DNA of 64,000 nt from Syncephalis plumigaleata (taxonomy: Eukaryota > Zoopagomycota > Zoopagomycetes > Zoopagales > Piptocephalidaceae): contig JAIXMF010000009.1 of the NCBI GenBank assembly GCA_025201365.1, positions 868,001 to 932,000 of the forward strand, given 5' to 3'. Of the stretch, positions 10,839-21,099 are shown piece after piece. The notes beneath the pieces are model-generated. The model had not been told where the DNA came from. It did not search any database and saw only the letters and a list, made by a program, of their open reading frames with translations. Each line of letters begins with the position of its first letter. Within the stretch, counting starts at the first letter, position 1. Position numbers and translations under genes: made by a program.

Positions 10839-12545
10839 TTACTCCTTGTTTGGATAATGCTTCCTCTCCCATTGCTTCCAGTCATCAAATGAAAGAGTAC
10901 GTGCTAGGTTATCACGATGTACAACACACTCGGCATCAGCATAGCCAAGTAGTTCAGCAATCTCCCAACTATGTCGCCCCTTAATGCGTGCTATCTCCAT
11001 GCTCGAATAGTTAACGAGTCCTTGGCCAATTTCTAAATATTGCTCCGGTGTATCAGGTTTTTCACAATGCGCATAAACAATACGAATGCCTTGCTGCGCC
11101 ACGAAATGTCCTTGTACATCCGTGATACCCGCCGAGAACAAACTGCCCTTATGGTGGAGTAATGCACGTATAGCACCTCGATCAATTACAATAGTACCGG
11201 CATTATGCACGCCATGACGAATCCACCATTTGCGATCGCGTAATGGAGTACTCTTTGCTAGGAAGCATGTATACAATAATTCGGACGATTTACCAATGTT
11301 TGCCACACTAATGGTTAATGAGGCTGATCCCTCCGGAGTAACCGGTCTCGATGATTTAGACCGTGGCAAGGCAGTCTCGCATGGTGTGTTAGCTCGCGAG
11401 TTGAACACGGATACCTCATCGACAATTTTGATAACATTCGCAGGAGTCGAGCCACGTGCAATGAATGTAGTCACCCCGGCTGCCGTGGCTAATTCCGCGG
11501 CAATCAACTTGGTTACCATACCACCAGTACCGAGTGAAGTACCTGGTGCGGTAACTTTGACTAGAACATGAATTAGTTATTAGTCGTTAGTCGTTAATGA
11601 ATAGCTTACTTTCTTCTCGAAGTGCACCGATATCTTCAACTACACGTACAGCTTTAGCATCCGGATTAGATCGTGGATTGTCCGTGTATAGACAGTCTAC
11701 ATCTGTTAACAAGAACAAGTAGTCTGCATTGACCATACCCGCTGTAATAGCACTTAGTGTGTCATTATCGCCAAATTTGATTTCCTACTCGTTATCGTGT
11801 TATCTTCATGTTAAACTTGCTTGACTACTAATTACTAGTAACTTACAGCAGGACTAATCGTATCGTTTTCATTTACAATAGGCACCACATCCATTTCTAA
11901 CAGTTGATCAAATGTATTACAAGCGTTAATGTATTGTGTACGCTATCACCAATAATGAAATAAAAGAGATAATCGAATACTCGTTAGTGTAATCTATTAT
12001 CTCGATGTATCGTATACGTTACAGTCGATGATGACTTACATCGGCTAAATCATTACGAGTGAGTAGAATTTGCGCTACTGGTTAATTGAACTGCGAGAAT
12101 AGCGTGTCGTATAAACTCATTAATCTACCCTGACCTACGGCGGCAATAGCCTAATACGTGTAATATCCATCAGTATATGACATGATAAAATATAACTATC
12201 GATAATATATCTATGTATGTATACCTGATTCTTAATGACCTCCTTGGGTTTTTGCGCAATATTCAAACAACGTAGTCCGACACCAATAGCACCACTCGTT
12301 ACTAGCACTACTCGGTGGCCTAGTTGTCTTAATGATATAATAGTCTCCACCACCGAAGATAGATTGGCTAAAAGTGGGTAGTGCGTGACAGGATCACAAA
12401 TCGACGAGGTACTAATCTTTAGTACAATAGTAAGCCCGTGTCATTGATGAATGCGACGGTCTGCCAGTTTAAACGGTACTGGCTGTACAATAGACGTCGC
12501 TGTAGTAGTTGCAGCTGCTGCTGTTACTGGTGGTGTTGAAGTCAT
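10839..12545 (-). pseudogene. Glutamate 5-kinase (proline pathway) with PUA domain; two in-frame stops
   Basis: Glutamate 5-kinase makes glutamyl-5-phosphate, the first step of proline synthesis. Exons are 12225-12545, 12040-12150, 11847-11942, 11610-11784 and 10839-11560. Amino-acid-kinase motifs are clear: [56 protein letters not shown] and GTSLGTGGM. A C-terminal PUA domain starts near RDRKWWI and ends GYADAECVVHRDN. Three things look wrong. There is a TGA at 12441-12443 just before LTIVLK. A TAA at 12082-12084 stands where the family has Gln in QPVAQILLTR. The nucleotide-binding KLGTSS reads KISTSS. All three fit C-to-T (or G-to-A) changes. The rest is well kept and all splice sites work, so this is either a very young pseudogene or a sequence artefact. 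Confidence 0.85.
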
Positions 12546-13312
12546 GGTGCTAGTGCTAGTGCGATGTGTATATACGAAATGAAACTACTAGTGTGCATAC
12601 ACGCACGCACGCAATATAAATAGGAAAAGGTTCTAAGGAGGGGAAATAATCAACGGACTAACACGGAAACACGCGTTCTATAAATGGAGATGGAGAAATG
12701 ATCGCATATCCATTTATCTAAGAATAGTGTTGACGATTCATACATGTAATAAAATCATTATAATCAACTACTAATACTATAAAATCTATTTATTATGTTC
12801 ACTATGCTTGCAATGACTGTGATAGAATTAACGTGCTAAGGCTACTAGGTCTAGACTAGATGAAATCGAGCATGTATGCATCACCTGTTTATTTGAGAAA
12901 CAAATAATAGACCAAAGGGAAATAGTTGAATAAGGCCTTGCAAATGCAATACTAAATCTACCAAGTACTTGAATGCTTTAATAGCATGATATTATTATTA
13001 TGTATTTGATTCTATGTATAGTTACAATACCATTGGCTAGGATCATACAGGAAATGGTCTAGAACATGAATACTCGATATACTTGCTAATCCACTTGCAA
13101 TCACTCAATACACCATGCTAATTCCGATATTCATTGTACTTTACAGGCCTGTTCATCCACGACTAAGGCACATCTATCATTGTCAAGGTCAACAGTAACT
13201 GTAGATCTATCATACTAATCCACTATAAAAGCGCCGACATATCATGCTAATCTCTCGGTTAACTAACATTTATTCAACTCATCATTATCCTAAAAGTAAC
13301 AACACTTACAAC
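12546..13312. promoter_or_regulatory. Intergenic with TATA box for the lectin-like gene
   Basis: About 770 AT-rich bases. A TATAAAAG box at 13224-13231 lies about 85 bases before the ATG at 13313 and is a credible core promoter. (CACG)n-like words occur near 12600. I see no coding sequence. Confidence 0.5.
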
Positions 13313-13827
13313 ATGAAGTCACTATTCTATACCGTCCTCATTGGCATGCTAATGTCATCAGTCGCGCAAGCCGGTAATAACACGGTGGATTCGATGGCAA
13401 GACCGCTCGTATTCAAATCGGCGATCGTTGTTTGGCAGTCGTCGAAGGCAGTACAGCTCGATTTATCGAATGCCGACCCGTTTCTTATTTCGATCCCGAA
13501 GTAAACTGGAAGGTATTGCAGCACGGTGACTACTATCAACTAATCAATACGAAGAATCATCGCTGTGCTCAACAAGACTCCAATGTAATACTGGCTAATT
13601 GCGATACAAATAACTCTAAACAGCTCTGGCGTTTCTATTACGAAAACGGATACCCTGCTAATCATTACAAGGTTATTTCCAAGTTTAGTGATGATAAACA
13701 TAACGGCAAATGGGATTGTATCGAATATGAAAAGACATTCACTTCGAGTGGAGGTGCTTTTGTAAGGGGATGTAACAGGCCAAAGTGGACGCAATTCTTT
13801 GGTATTCTTACTATGCCGAAAGAATAG
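13313..13827 (+). pseudogene. Small secreted ricin-B-like (beta-trefoil) lectin-type protein, reading frame interrupted
   Basis: An N-terminal signal peptide (YTVLIGMLMSSVAQA) is followed, in a second frame, by a cysteine-containing region with beta-trefoil-lectin features: IGDRCLAVVEG, YQLINTKNHRCAQQD, ILANCDTNNSKQLWRFYY and a C-terminal WTQFFGIL. The spacing of C-L-A, N-C and Q-W-R motifs suggests one or two QxW-type subdomains. The gene is about 170 codons, short for a full three-lobed trefoil. The signal and lectin parts are not in one continuous frame, so the copy looks broken or the sequence has an error. A TATAAAAG box lies upstream. Family call is by motif only. Confidence 0.55.
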
Positions 13828-14075
13828 CACGTCCATTGATTATCGTATTTAATCGAGCAATACAATCTCATAATAAATATTGTTTCTAGTGCAGCATTCA
13901 TGTGTGCTCATCTTTATGCAAAAGACATTTTGATATTACATTGCTCACGTTTAACAATGCCATACAGTATCACCACCGCCATCATTCATAAGATATACTA
14001 TTACATTAGAGAGTAATGTGCAAATAAGAAATTAAATAAATAATTAAAAGCGTATACGCTCTAGTTGGCGTGATA
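13828..14075. other. Short convergent intergenic spacer
   Basis: About 250 bases between the 3' ends of two convergent genes. AATAAATATT near 13871 and AATAAATAATT near 14034 are candidate polyadenylation signals for the two strands. Nothing else is seen. Confidence 0.4.
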
Positions 14076-15240
14076 TTAATGTACAAATACATGCATGTAT
14101 AAATGTATGTCGCTCATCTCTATTCCTTCGTCTTCTTCTTCATCGTACGAACTATCCCAGTAGAAGTCTTGTAGATTATCAATGGTCATTAGTGCCGGTG
14201 GTTCCAACGGTGCACCATGCGGATCAACGTGACATAGTGCCTCTCGAGTCATCAAGCGTACTGGTAGTTCAGGTGGCGTATAGCTTTCTGTTCTTGGTAT
14301 AGGTGCACACCAATCGAACACATAAACCCAATGAGGAGTTGCAGGCAGCGTGACACCAGAGAATGGCGTATTCGTTAGTGTAGTATTTTGTGGAAACTCA
14401 ACAAATCCATTATCTTCTTTATCATCATTACTTGTTACTGCTGTCGCTGTTGTTGTTGATTTACCATCCTGTTGTTTCTCTATCAAAGTAACATCATACT
14501 TGGATCGGTTGAACTGCCAGCGTCGTGTCGATGATGAGCAACGTTCTTGGATTCAGCATTCCAGTAATAGTGCCAATTATTTAGTGATGCATCTGCCACG
14601 TATATATAATAATCATCCTTGATCGATGCCAATGATGGAAATGTTTTCCTAATGTGTAAGCCAAGTGATTTCCACCATAATACAGCAAAGTAACTAGCGG
14701 CACTCGCATAATCCCTAATGATAGTCAATGATCATTAATCGTATTGTTCCCTCTACACGTCATTCTACCTATTCATTACCGTGCTTTAACAATATAGTAT
14801 GCGCCATTGTCATTTAATCTTGGTTGATGTCGTTCATTCAACCAGATAAAGTCTAATAATACACGTTATTACTTACTCGATTGTTTGTATATAGTAGTAC
14901 TTACCAAACAATGCCAGTTTAGATTGATCATTACTTAGGATTGCCATCTAATCATTGTATTAGCACTATTGTTATTATCTCTCTTGTTATACATTACATT
15001 CGTAATACCCGTAGTTGTAGGTGATGCGTGATTAAGTAATGCTGGTTTATACAATCGTTTAATGCCAAGCGCATCGTAATGATGATCCAATTCCTTCAGC
15101 ATATCGGCCATTGCTGTATTATTGGATGTCAACGACCACGATAGAAATAGTAAACCTCTAGACGATGCTGACGTGTCTTCGAAATGACCTTCAAACTCGC
15201 ATTCCGCTGCTTGATCGTATAAATCATAATTATACGGCAT
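14076..15240 (-). CDS. Unrecognised protein, tandem paralog A
   Basis: A multi-exon minus-strand gene starting MPYNYDLYDQAAECEFEGHF and including GLLFLSW. It continues through exons carrying DFIWLNERHQPRLNDNGAY and DYASAASYFAVLWWKSLGL, and ends in an acidic tail (SSYDEEEDEGIEMS). Introns near 14730-14780 and 14855-14905 have good GT-AG ends. Within exons the frame shifts by one base at about 14940 and about 14520, while the flanking text still reads as protein. It shares the block LY(D/E)-AA-EF-G-LFLSW with the gene immediately upstream (15259-16066), only 18 bases away, so the two arose by tandem duplication. I recognise no domain and assign no function. Confidence 0.55.
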
Positions 15241-15258
15241 TGTTTACTACTATTATTA

Positions 15259-16066
15259 CTATAGTTGTTGTTGTTGTTGTTGTGTTGATGGTTGTTTACT
15301 CGTAGGATAATGGCTGTAGCATTTTAAGGTGTGATCATGCAATCGAAAACATGGTACGACTTCCTTTCCACTCTCATTGAACATCAACACTTTGTAGAGT
15401 GGACTATCGGGCGTTTCACCACCATACATTACATGTTGTGCATCCTCACATGTCGTTTAAAGAATCGATCCCAACATGCGTCCTCTTTGCTAAGTTGTTT
15501 GCGTTTGTTGCTCTTTCGTGTTGATTGTTTGCTAATATCATTGGTCACTCTCTTCGTATGCTCTTGATTCGACTTGTCTAGCATCCATTGAACGATACTA
15601 GCATCTTCCGCCTCTTCATCATCATCGTCATCATATACGAATGGACTAATGACGATCATTGACCTCTCTTTACCATTCTTTCTTTTCCCTCTTCCTTCCT
15701 CTTCTTCTTCTTGCTGCATTATCCGATGGCATTTGATAAACTTGTCTTGATTACTTGATCCATGGACAGGTTCAACGTAGGTGGTCGCTGAGATTTCGAC
15801 AACTGCCATGATAGAAACAACACACTCGACGGGTGATTCATACGGTGACAGCCTTTAAACTCGTGTTTCGCCGCCTTCTCGTATAAACGGTGGGAACGCG
15901 CCATGAACTGTTCTCGTTCCTTTCGACGTTCATTCACTTGTTCAACCACATAGTTATAGTCGATATAGCCAATACCACGCTCATTACTCGGTAGTGGTGC
16001 GTATATATACGTGTAGGTGCAGGTTGATAGGTAATATAGAAGCGAAACAACCATGCCTTCATCCAT
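15259..16066 (-). CDS. Unrecognised protein, tandem paralog B
   Basis: A minus-strand gene with Met at 16066. The conserved part reads HRLYEKAAKHEFKG then VLFLSWQLSKS, matching paralog A. A low-complexity Glu/Lys region (QQEEEEEGRGKRK) and an Asp run (YDDDDDEEAEDAS) follow. The tail contains YGGETPDSPLYKVLMFNESG and a poly-Gln end before a TAG at 15259-15261. A short 41-base GT-AG intron near 15720-15760 would join two frames. Another one-base shift near 15427 has no intron to explain it. The function is unknown. A truncated LINE sits 55 bases upstream, in what should be its promoter. Confidence 0.5.
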
Positions 16067-16102
16067 GTTGCTAATTCGTCAGATTCTATTATCGACATTA
16101 GG

Positions 16103-16120
16103 GAAAGGAGAGAGGAGAGA
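16103..16120. repeat. Target-site duplication, 3' side of LINE fragment
   Basis: The 18 bases GAAAGGAGAGAGGAGAGA occur here and again at 16662-16679, exactly bracketing the LINE fragment. This is the direct repeat expected from target-primed reverse transcription. Confidence 0.85.
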
Positions 16121-16661
16121 GAGAAATAATGTTTTTATTGACCAATAAAGAAAATTAACAAATTTTATCCATCAGTCGATAATGGGGAGTGAAAATTTAC
16201 ATTTAAGGCATCGCATAACCATTGCCACTTGTGACGAAATGTCGAAGTAGACGAAAGCGTTAACGCTGTGCGATATTTTGCTCGTATAATATTCTGTAAT
16301 GTATAGGACCATGAGTTGAATATATGTTGGTGATCAGACGGTTTGTCATTGTAGATGCTGGCTATACGAGTGCTGTGTATGGCCCACAGCGCGCTAATGA
16401 TAGATATATGGTTAGTAATACTGGCTTTGCCCAAGTGTAGGATGTAAGAAAGTGTGACGATTGACTTCCAATTGAAATCTGCTGACGGAATAATTGATAA
16501 TCGTGCTAGTATGTTTGTCCAAAACTGCTGAACTGGAGGGCATGACCAAAACGAATGCTCTAGGGTTTCATTGGGATGTTGACAACGTGTACAAGGAACA
16601 ATAGCGTTAGCCCACTTGGACACCTTCGCACCGCTCCAAATTCCTTTGTTGTTGAGCAGCC
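16121..16661 (-). mobile_element. 5'-truncated non-LTR retrotransposon (LINE) 3' fragment with zf-RVT domain
   Basis: On the minus strand the open frame (to 16165) encodes the tail of a LINE polyprotein. It has a zinc-binding reverse-transcriptase-associated motif, CTRCQHPNETLEHSFWSC (C-x2-C-x8-H-x4-C), followed by the usual hydrophobic and basic region and a stop. The frame is open from the truncation point. After the stop come AATAAA words near the 3' end but no long poly(A). The fragment is bracketed by an 18-base perfect direct repeat (16103-16120, 16662-16679), so this is a genuine short insertion, not a decayed full element. The perfect repeat and open frame suggest it is recent. Confidence 0.9.
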
Positions 16662-16679
16662 GAAAGGAGAGAGGAGAGA
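16662..16679. repeat. Target-site duplication, 5' side of LINE fragment
   Basis: The second copy of the 18-base direct repeat found at 16103-16120. The LINE's truncated 5' end begins right next to it. Confidence 0.85.
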
Positions 16680-16690
16680 AAAACAAAATA

Positions 16691-16865
16691 CAGGGTTTTT
16701 CAACCGATTAACACTACTGGCCTTTAACTTTTGCTGTTTATTAATAAATAATCTTGCACAACAGTTAACATTATTATCGCATTGCTACTATTATTGAGTA
16801 GTTGTCATTGCCCTAGCAGTTGAGGGAGATGTTAATGATCGCTATATCATATATTACAATAGTTC
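16691..16865 (+). mobile_element. Small nonautonomous DNA element (MITE-like), truncated copy
   Basis: It starts TA|CAGGGTTTTTCAACC and continues CTGGCCTTTAACTTTTGC, TTTATTAATAAATAA and an internal stretch ending GAGGGAGATGTTAATGATCGC. About 140 internal bases match the complete copy at 61185-61421 almost base for base. The left terminus instead resembles the remnant at 9026-9084. The right terminus is missing. There is no coding capacity. Confidence 0.7.
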
Positions 16866-16898
16866 TAACAAACTATGATGAATTGACAGCAACATTTA

Positions 16899-17050
16899 GT
16901 AAAGGACAATATGGATGCTTGTTTCATTCAGTGCATTGTTATAATGGCATTCGAGATGATTCAGATAGCAAGCTTCAATCAAGTAGAATGAAATGATGAC
17001 GCAGTACATGTGCTACCGAGTAACATTCTCTATAAATTGAGAGGCATTCA
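16899..17050. repeat. Orphan copy of the F-box gene's upstream block
   Basis: The block runs from TAAAGGACAATATG through ATAATGGCATTC and AGCAAGCTTCAATCAAG to CTATAAATTGAG. It is repeated in direct orientation at 18843-18990, immediately upstream of the F-box start codon. Here no F-box gene lies to its left. It is probably left from a tandem duplication. Confidence 0.7.
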
Positions 17051-17201
17051 TCAGTTTGTGCAGCTTGATGTCTCAATTGCTACTATAGTTGATTTCTTTG
17101 ATTAATCACTTAATTCATAGAAAGTATTAACATGTGTTATGGTTTAATGATGTATAAACACTACACTTATTAACTAATATAGTATGATTTATTGATGTTA
17201 G

Positions 17202-18829
17202 TTATAATTCGCCGTATTCTTCTATCACTAGCGTATGCCTTTCATTGGAACTATATATTGTACCGACTATTGCATAGTCAGGCACGTTCAAGTCCGTATC
17301 TGGCATCTCCAATGTACGTATTATTTCTTTTGTATTGATGTCTACAAGCCATCGATTTTCTATATCATCATGATCATCTGTAATAAAAGAATAGAGATCT
17401 CCAATAATATTCTCAAAGTAACTTATACCCGGCATTCGTAATACTTGATCGTCATTGTATGATAAGTCTGTCCATACTTTTGTTGGGTTGGGATCAGATA
17501 TTAAATACGTGTACCCAGCCCTTAATAATGGAATAGGTATATGTTGGTCAGTTATAGTGTAGCAATTACGTGGAGTATGACTTTGACCACTGGATGCTAC
17601 ACTATGCATTATGCATGAAATATAATCAGTATCATCACATAATTCAATTATCATATGCGAATCGTATGAATTACGAGGAAATACTGACACATCGGTTATC
17701 CTCTCAGGTAGTTGAAACCAGCCATTTCGCAATTGTACAACAGGATTGTTGCTCGAGAACTGGTATAATGCCCATTCAATACGATCTGTATCATCATCTT
17801 TGACTTCGACTAGTCTTGCTGTGTATACTATTGCTGTATTGTTGGTTGTTTTGTAGAAACATGCCGTATCCCATGTATCATCAATGCTTCCTGAATACAT
17901 GACACTGTTATCTATATCGAATACCATTATACCGGCTGAGTGTATCGAGTATTAGTACTAGTTATACTGCATCATTGTATAATTACTACGCTTACAAATT
18001 GGCAAATCATCGGATGGCTCTCGTAATATTTTCACTAATAACACCCATTTCCCCTCGATTGCCACCACTCGATATTGTAATGAAACATCGAATGTTGTGA
18101 AAACACCACCATGCTTGCGAGAAAGTATTTTTACATTATCGTTGGTACCTTTCTGATTGTGCTAGGAGATACGGCTATGTAATAATCACCCGTAACATAA
18201 AAATACTCGGTTTCATTACCAGTATCCAGTGAGATAATGTTTGGCGATGTGGATAGCGTACTGTTATACACAGTATTGTTGTTTGATCTCAGGTTTGAAT
18301 GCGGTAGATATTCGACAGTGTAACTATGACTCGGTGTTCCGTCTGGGCGATCTTGCAGTATGATAACAAAATCATTATATCCGCCTGTGCGATAACGTAT
18401 TCCATCGTTGTCACATTCCATATCAATATGTGTGGTCTTGCATCGTCCAAATCGCCAATTATTCTCCATGCTCACTCGTCGACGATATGTGTTGTACCAG
18501 TCCACATTCTCTAGTAGATCGGCTCGTTTATCCGATGTACATGGATTGTTGACATCCGTGCGTACACACCATAATACGAAATCCATTTCTTTGTCGTAAT
18601 ACGCTCCCGATAGGAAATCCCTATGGTATATTTGTTGCCATAATAATGTATCATTTCGAATACTGCTTCTTAACGAGCGACAACATGCTGATAAACGCAC
18701 TAATTCGATATGACCAAGTAGACTACGAAAGACACGCTGATCATGAAATGGAAGAGTATTCAGACAGTCCAGTAATCTACAAGACGAGTTGGAATTACTC
18801 GATATCTCAGTAGGAGTAGAAGTAGACAT
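17202..18829 (-). CDS. F-box protein
   Basis: The N-terminus has an F-box-like helix set (about residues 22-70): LPFHDQRVFRSLLGHIELV, then LSACCRSLRSS and LLWQQIYHRDF. F-box proteins bind Skp1 and bring substrates to SCF ubiquitin ligases. The long C-terminal part (last exon 17202-17930, after a GT-AG intron near 17931-17992) is beta-rich with regularly spaced Trp/Tyr, as in a propeller-like substrate domain, but no repeat is clear enough to name. The frame changes once near 18150 without an intron: both sides (SPSTIRK, then ILSRKHGGVFTTF) read as coding. That is probably a one-base sequence error. The direct-repeat block at 18843-18990 supplies its promoter region. Confidence 0.7.
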
Positions 18830-18842
18830 GATGAAAAAGAAT

Positions 18843-18990
18843 AAAGGACAATATGAATGTTCGCTTTGTTCAGTGCATCTTTATAATGGCATTCAAGAGG
18901 ATTCATATAACAAGCTTCAGTCAAGCATAATATAATAATGACGCGATATATGTCTTACATAATAGCGTCATATAAAACACTGATCATTTC
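18843..18990. promoter_or_regulatory. Upstream block of F-box gene, duplicated at 16899-17050
   Basis: Lies between the F-box ATG (18829) and the 3' end of the next gene. It shares TAAAGGACAATATG, ATAATGGCATTC and ACAAGCTTCAGTCAAG with 16899-17050. TATA-like words (CATATAAAAC near 18969) are present. Confidence 0.55.
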
Positions 18991-19024
18991 TACGAGAGAG
19001 ATGAGCTCTCCTTTTTTATTATTA

Positions 19025-19721
19025 CTACAACGTAACCAATCGATCACTATGCGGGAATGGTTCATCTACTGGTATGGCCACCTTCTTTACGCGTATAGCC
19101 GGTGTTCTTGGTAGTTCTACTAGTTTACCATTAGCGGTGGATGCATCAGTTGCTGTATCATCGACGACAATCAGATTAGCTTCTGCCAATCGATGTTTCT
19201 CTTCATCCAATGCCTAGAATACAATAAAGTTATCTATCAATGCTCCAACTTGACTAGTCGAACATTGCTCTACTTACCTCAACTGTAGACGCGTTTGTAA
19301 TTGTATTCAATGCATCACGGAATTGAGTATTATCGTGTCGAATACGCTCCTTTAACTCATGATGTTGCGTACGAGTAACGCGTACTTTATCCGTATTCTC
19401 CTCCTAAGCACATCCATTCATATACCATACTACTATTTAGTCATCTTGCTGTTTCTCATCTACTATTATAACACGTACCAATTCCTTTGTCAACTTGTTC
19501 TTTTCCTCTTCTGATACGGCATAGGGTGATGCTGGTGGTTCAATCTGGCCTATGTATACATATTATGTATAAGCTATCTTTCTTTCTATGAATAAAGAAT
19601 AAACAGTATAGTAACAATTACCAGTAGAATAGGGCGAGAATAGCTCGGCCATATAGTCATGATGACGACGATAACGATCAAGCGCAACGTCACGCTCTGT
19701 CCACTGATCTTGTTCCTCCAT
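19025..19721 (-). CDS. Small coiled-coil-type protein, unrecognised
   Basis: Four exons (19622-19721, 19479-19549, 19403-19278 and 19213-19025, read right to left) with clean GT-AG introns give 161 residues. The start reads MEEQDQWTERDVALDRYRRH. A motif FSPYSTGQIEPPASPYAVSE is followed by two charged helical segments (EEEKNKLTKELEENTDKVRV; IRHDNTQFRDALNTI) likely to form a coiled coil. There is no signal peptide or membrane segment. Intact frames and consistent splicing support a real gene. I do not recognise the family. Confidence 0.75.
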
Positions 19722-19843
19722 AATAACAATAGTAGTAGTAATAATAAAAGTAAAAGTAAGGGATCAAGTTAAGTACGAATAGGTGGGCGTATGCGTGTAT
19801 ACAAATAATAACTGGGACAATACACGTTAGTTTTTAATCCCAC

Positions 19844-20152
19844 ATCAGCTCTTTAGATATACGCTCGCTCACCACCCTTTAATCTACCACATACAGTAGT
19901 AGAAGAGCAGAAACAGCGCATTTGTTTCTATGGTACTCCTTTCTTTCATTCTCTTTTGTCCATCCATCGTACTCAAGAACTCGAAATTAGTTTCGTTTAT
20001 TTTTACTTTCTTTTTAACGATGCCGGCGGATAGAAATGAAAGCAGTAAATATTCTCTCTAATAAACGTATAAATACCTGTTGTTCCTTTCGCTAATACTT
20101 GGTATATTAAATGTAGATCATGATGATCGAGCTGCTGCAAAAGCTAAGCAAA
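19844..20152. repeat. Left arm of a 0.3-kb inverted repeat (promoter plus first exon)
   Basis: This segment is repeated in inverted orientation at 30201-30508. The match covers the upstream region (ATCAGCTCTTTAGATATACG), the start codon, the 25-base first exon, the intron and the start of exon 2 (GATCGAGCTGCTGCA). Identity looks near 90 percent by eye. Confidence 0.85.
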
Positions 20153-20544
20153 AGAAAGAAGAGCGTAAGATCAAAGCCAGGAAATACAAAGACCGTAACA
20201 AAAAATCGATATTAGCGAAAGAAAGAGAAAACAGATTAATTGATGCAACTGTCAAGTTAATCACTAAAGCGAAACAAGCCGGTGATAGTCCCCGTAAAAT
20301 TCTAACTAAACTAAAAATAAGGGTTAGCAACTTTATGAGAAGAGTAAAAGAAATGCGTAACGAAGATGATAGCTTGTTCTTATGGCTTCTCGGTGTTAAA
20401 GTCACTGGAGTAGAAGATCATGAGCTCACTTCACTAGAACCATTATGGCCTTATACTAAACCCGCGAGCATGAATGAGCACCAACTTCAACAGCACATCA
20501 AGCGGAAGCAGATAACGAGATCACAAATGCTCAAACGAAAGTAG
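20020..20544 (+). CDS. Small basic protein, unrecognised; shares its first exon with 30052-30334
   Basis: Exon 1 is 20020-20044 (MPADRNES plus one base) and exon 2 is 20117-20544, joined by a 72-base GT-AG intron; 150 residues. The first 20 or so residues (MPADRNE..HDDRAAA.AKQ) are shared with the inverted paralog at 30 kb. The rest is Lys/Arg-rich and helical (RKIKARKYKDRNKKSILAKE; RKILTKLKIRVSNFMRRVKE), suggesting nucleic-acid binding. It ends in a basic KRK. A downstream frame (20588-20818) with an acidic, SUMO-motif-like IKEEP could be a further exon, but I cannot place its splice sites. The function is unknown. Confidence 0.6.
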
Positions 20545-21099
20545 CTAAAACTTTGATTGTGACCTGCGAGACAATAATTGTGGCAGATTGATGTCAGAAT
20601 GCAGAAGGTATATGTATATGTACGCGTATTTTGTGCCGGAGGCGCGGGCTTACGTGTCGTCACGTATATATAATTCCATCATTGCTAAACTTCCCAATGA
20701 ATCGGAAGCAAAGGATCCTGATTCTACAGATATTGGTGCCGATACGGACATTGAAATCAAGGAAGAGCCAGATGTCTTGTTACAAATAGCGCAGCACCTA
20801 ATTGAGAGTACCAAATGATGACGTCGATGTCGTAGAATCAGTATTTTAGCAATATGATAATGGTGATATTAGAGCAGCACACGACATGCAGTATTTGGTA
20901 ACAAATTGGGTATAACATCCCATTGCATATTAGCATTAATAAAGCTTTATTATCAGTAAAATATTTATTAATAGAAGTGAGAAAGTGTGCATGTTATAAA
21001 TTGTATATATAAAGATATCAAATATACCTAAATATACCTAAAGGAATCTGTTGGTAAACTTAAGTCTTTCCATTACCTTTACTAGCCTCAGTTTATCAC
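20545..21099. other. 3' region of the small basic gene, with block shared with 29811-29865
   Basis: It contains the open frame at 20588-20818, of uncertain status. Bases 20955-21010 (TATTTATTAATAGAAGTGA, TGTTATAAATTGTATA) are repeated inverted at 29811-29865, so the duplication of this locus includes the 3' flank. Nothing else is seen. Confidence 0.5.
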
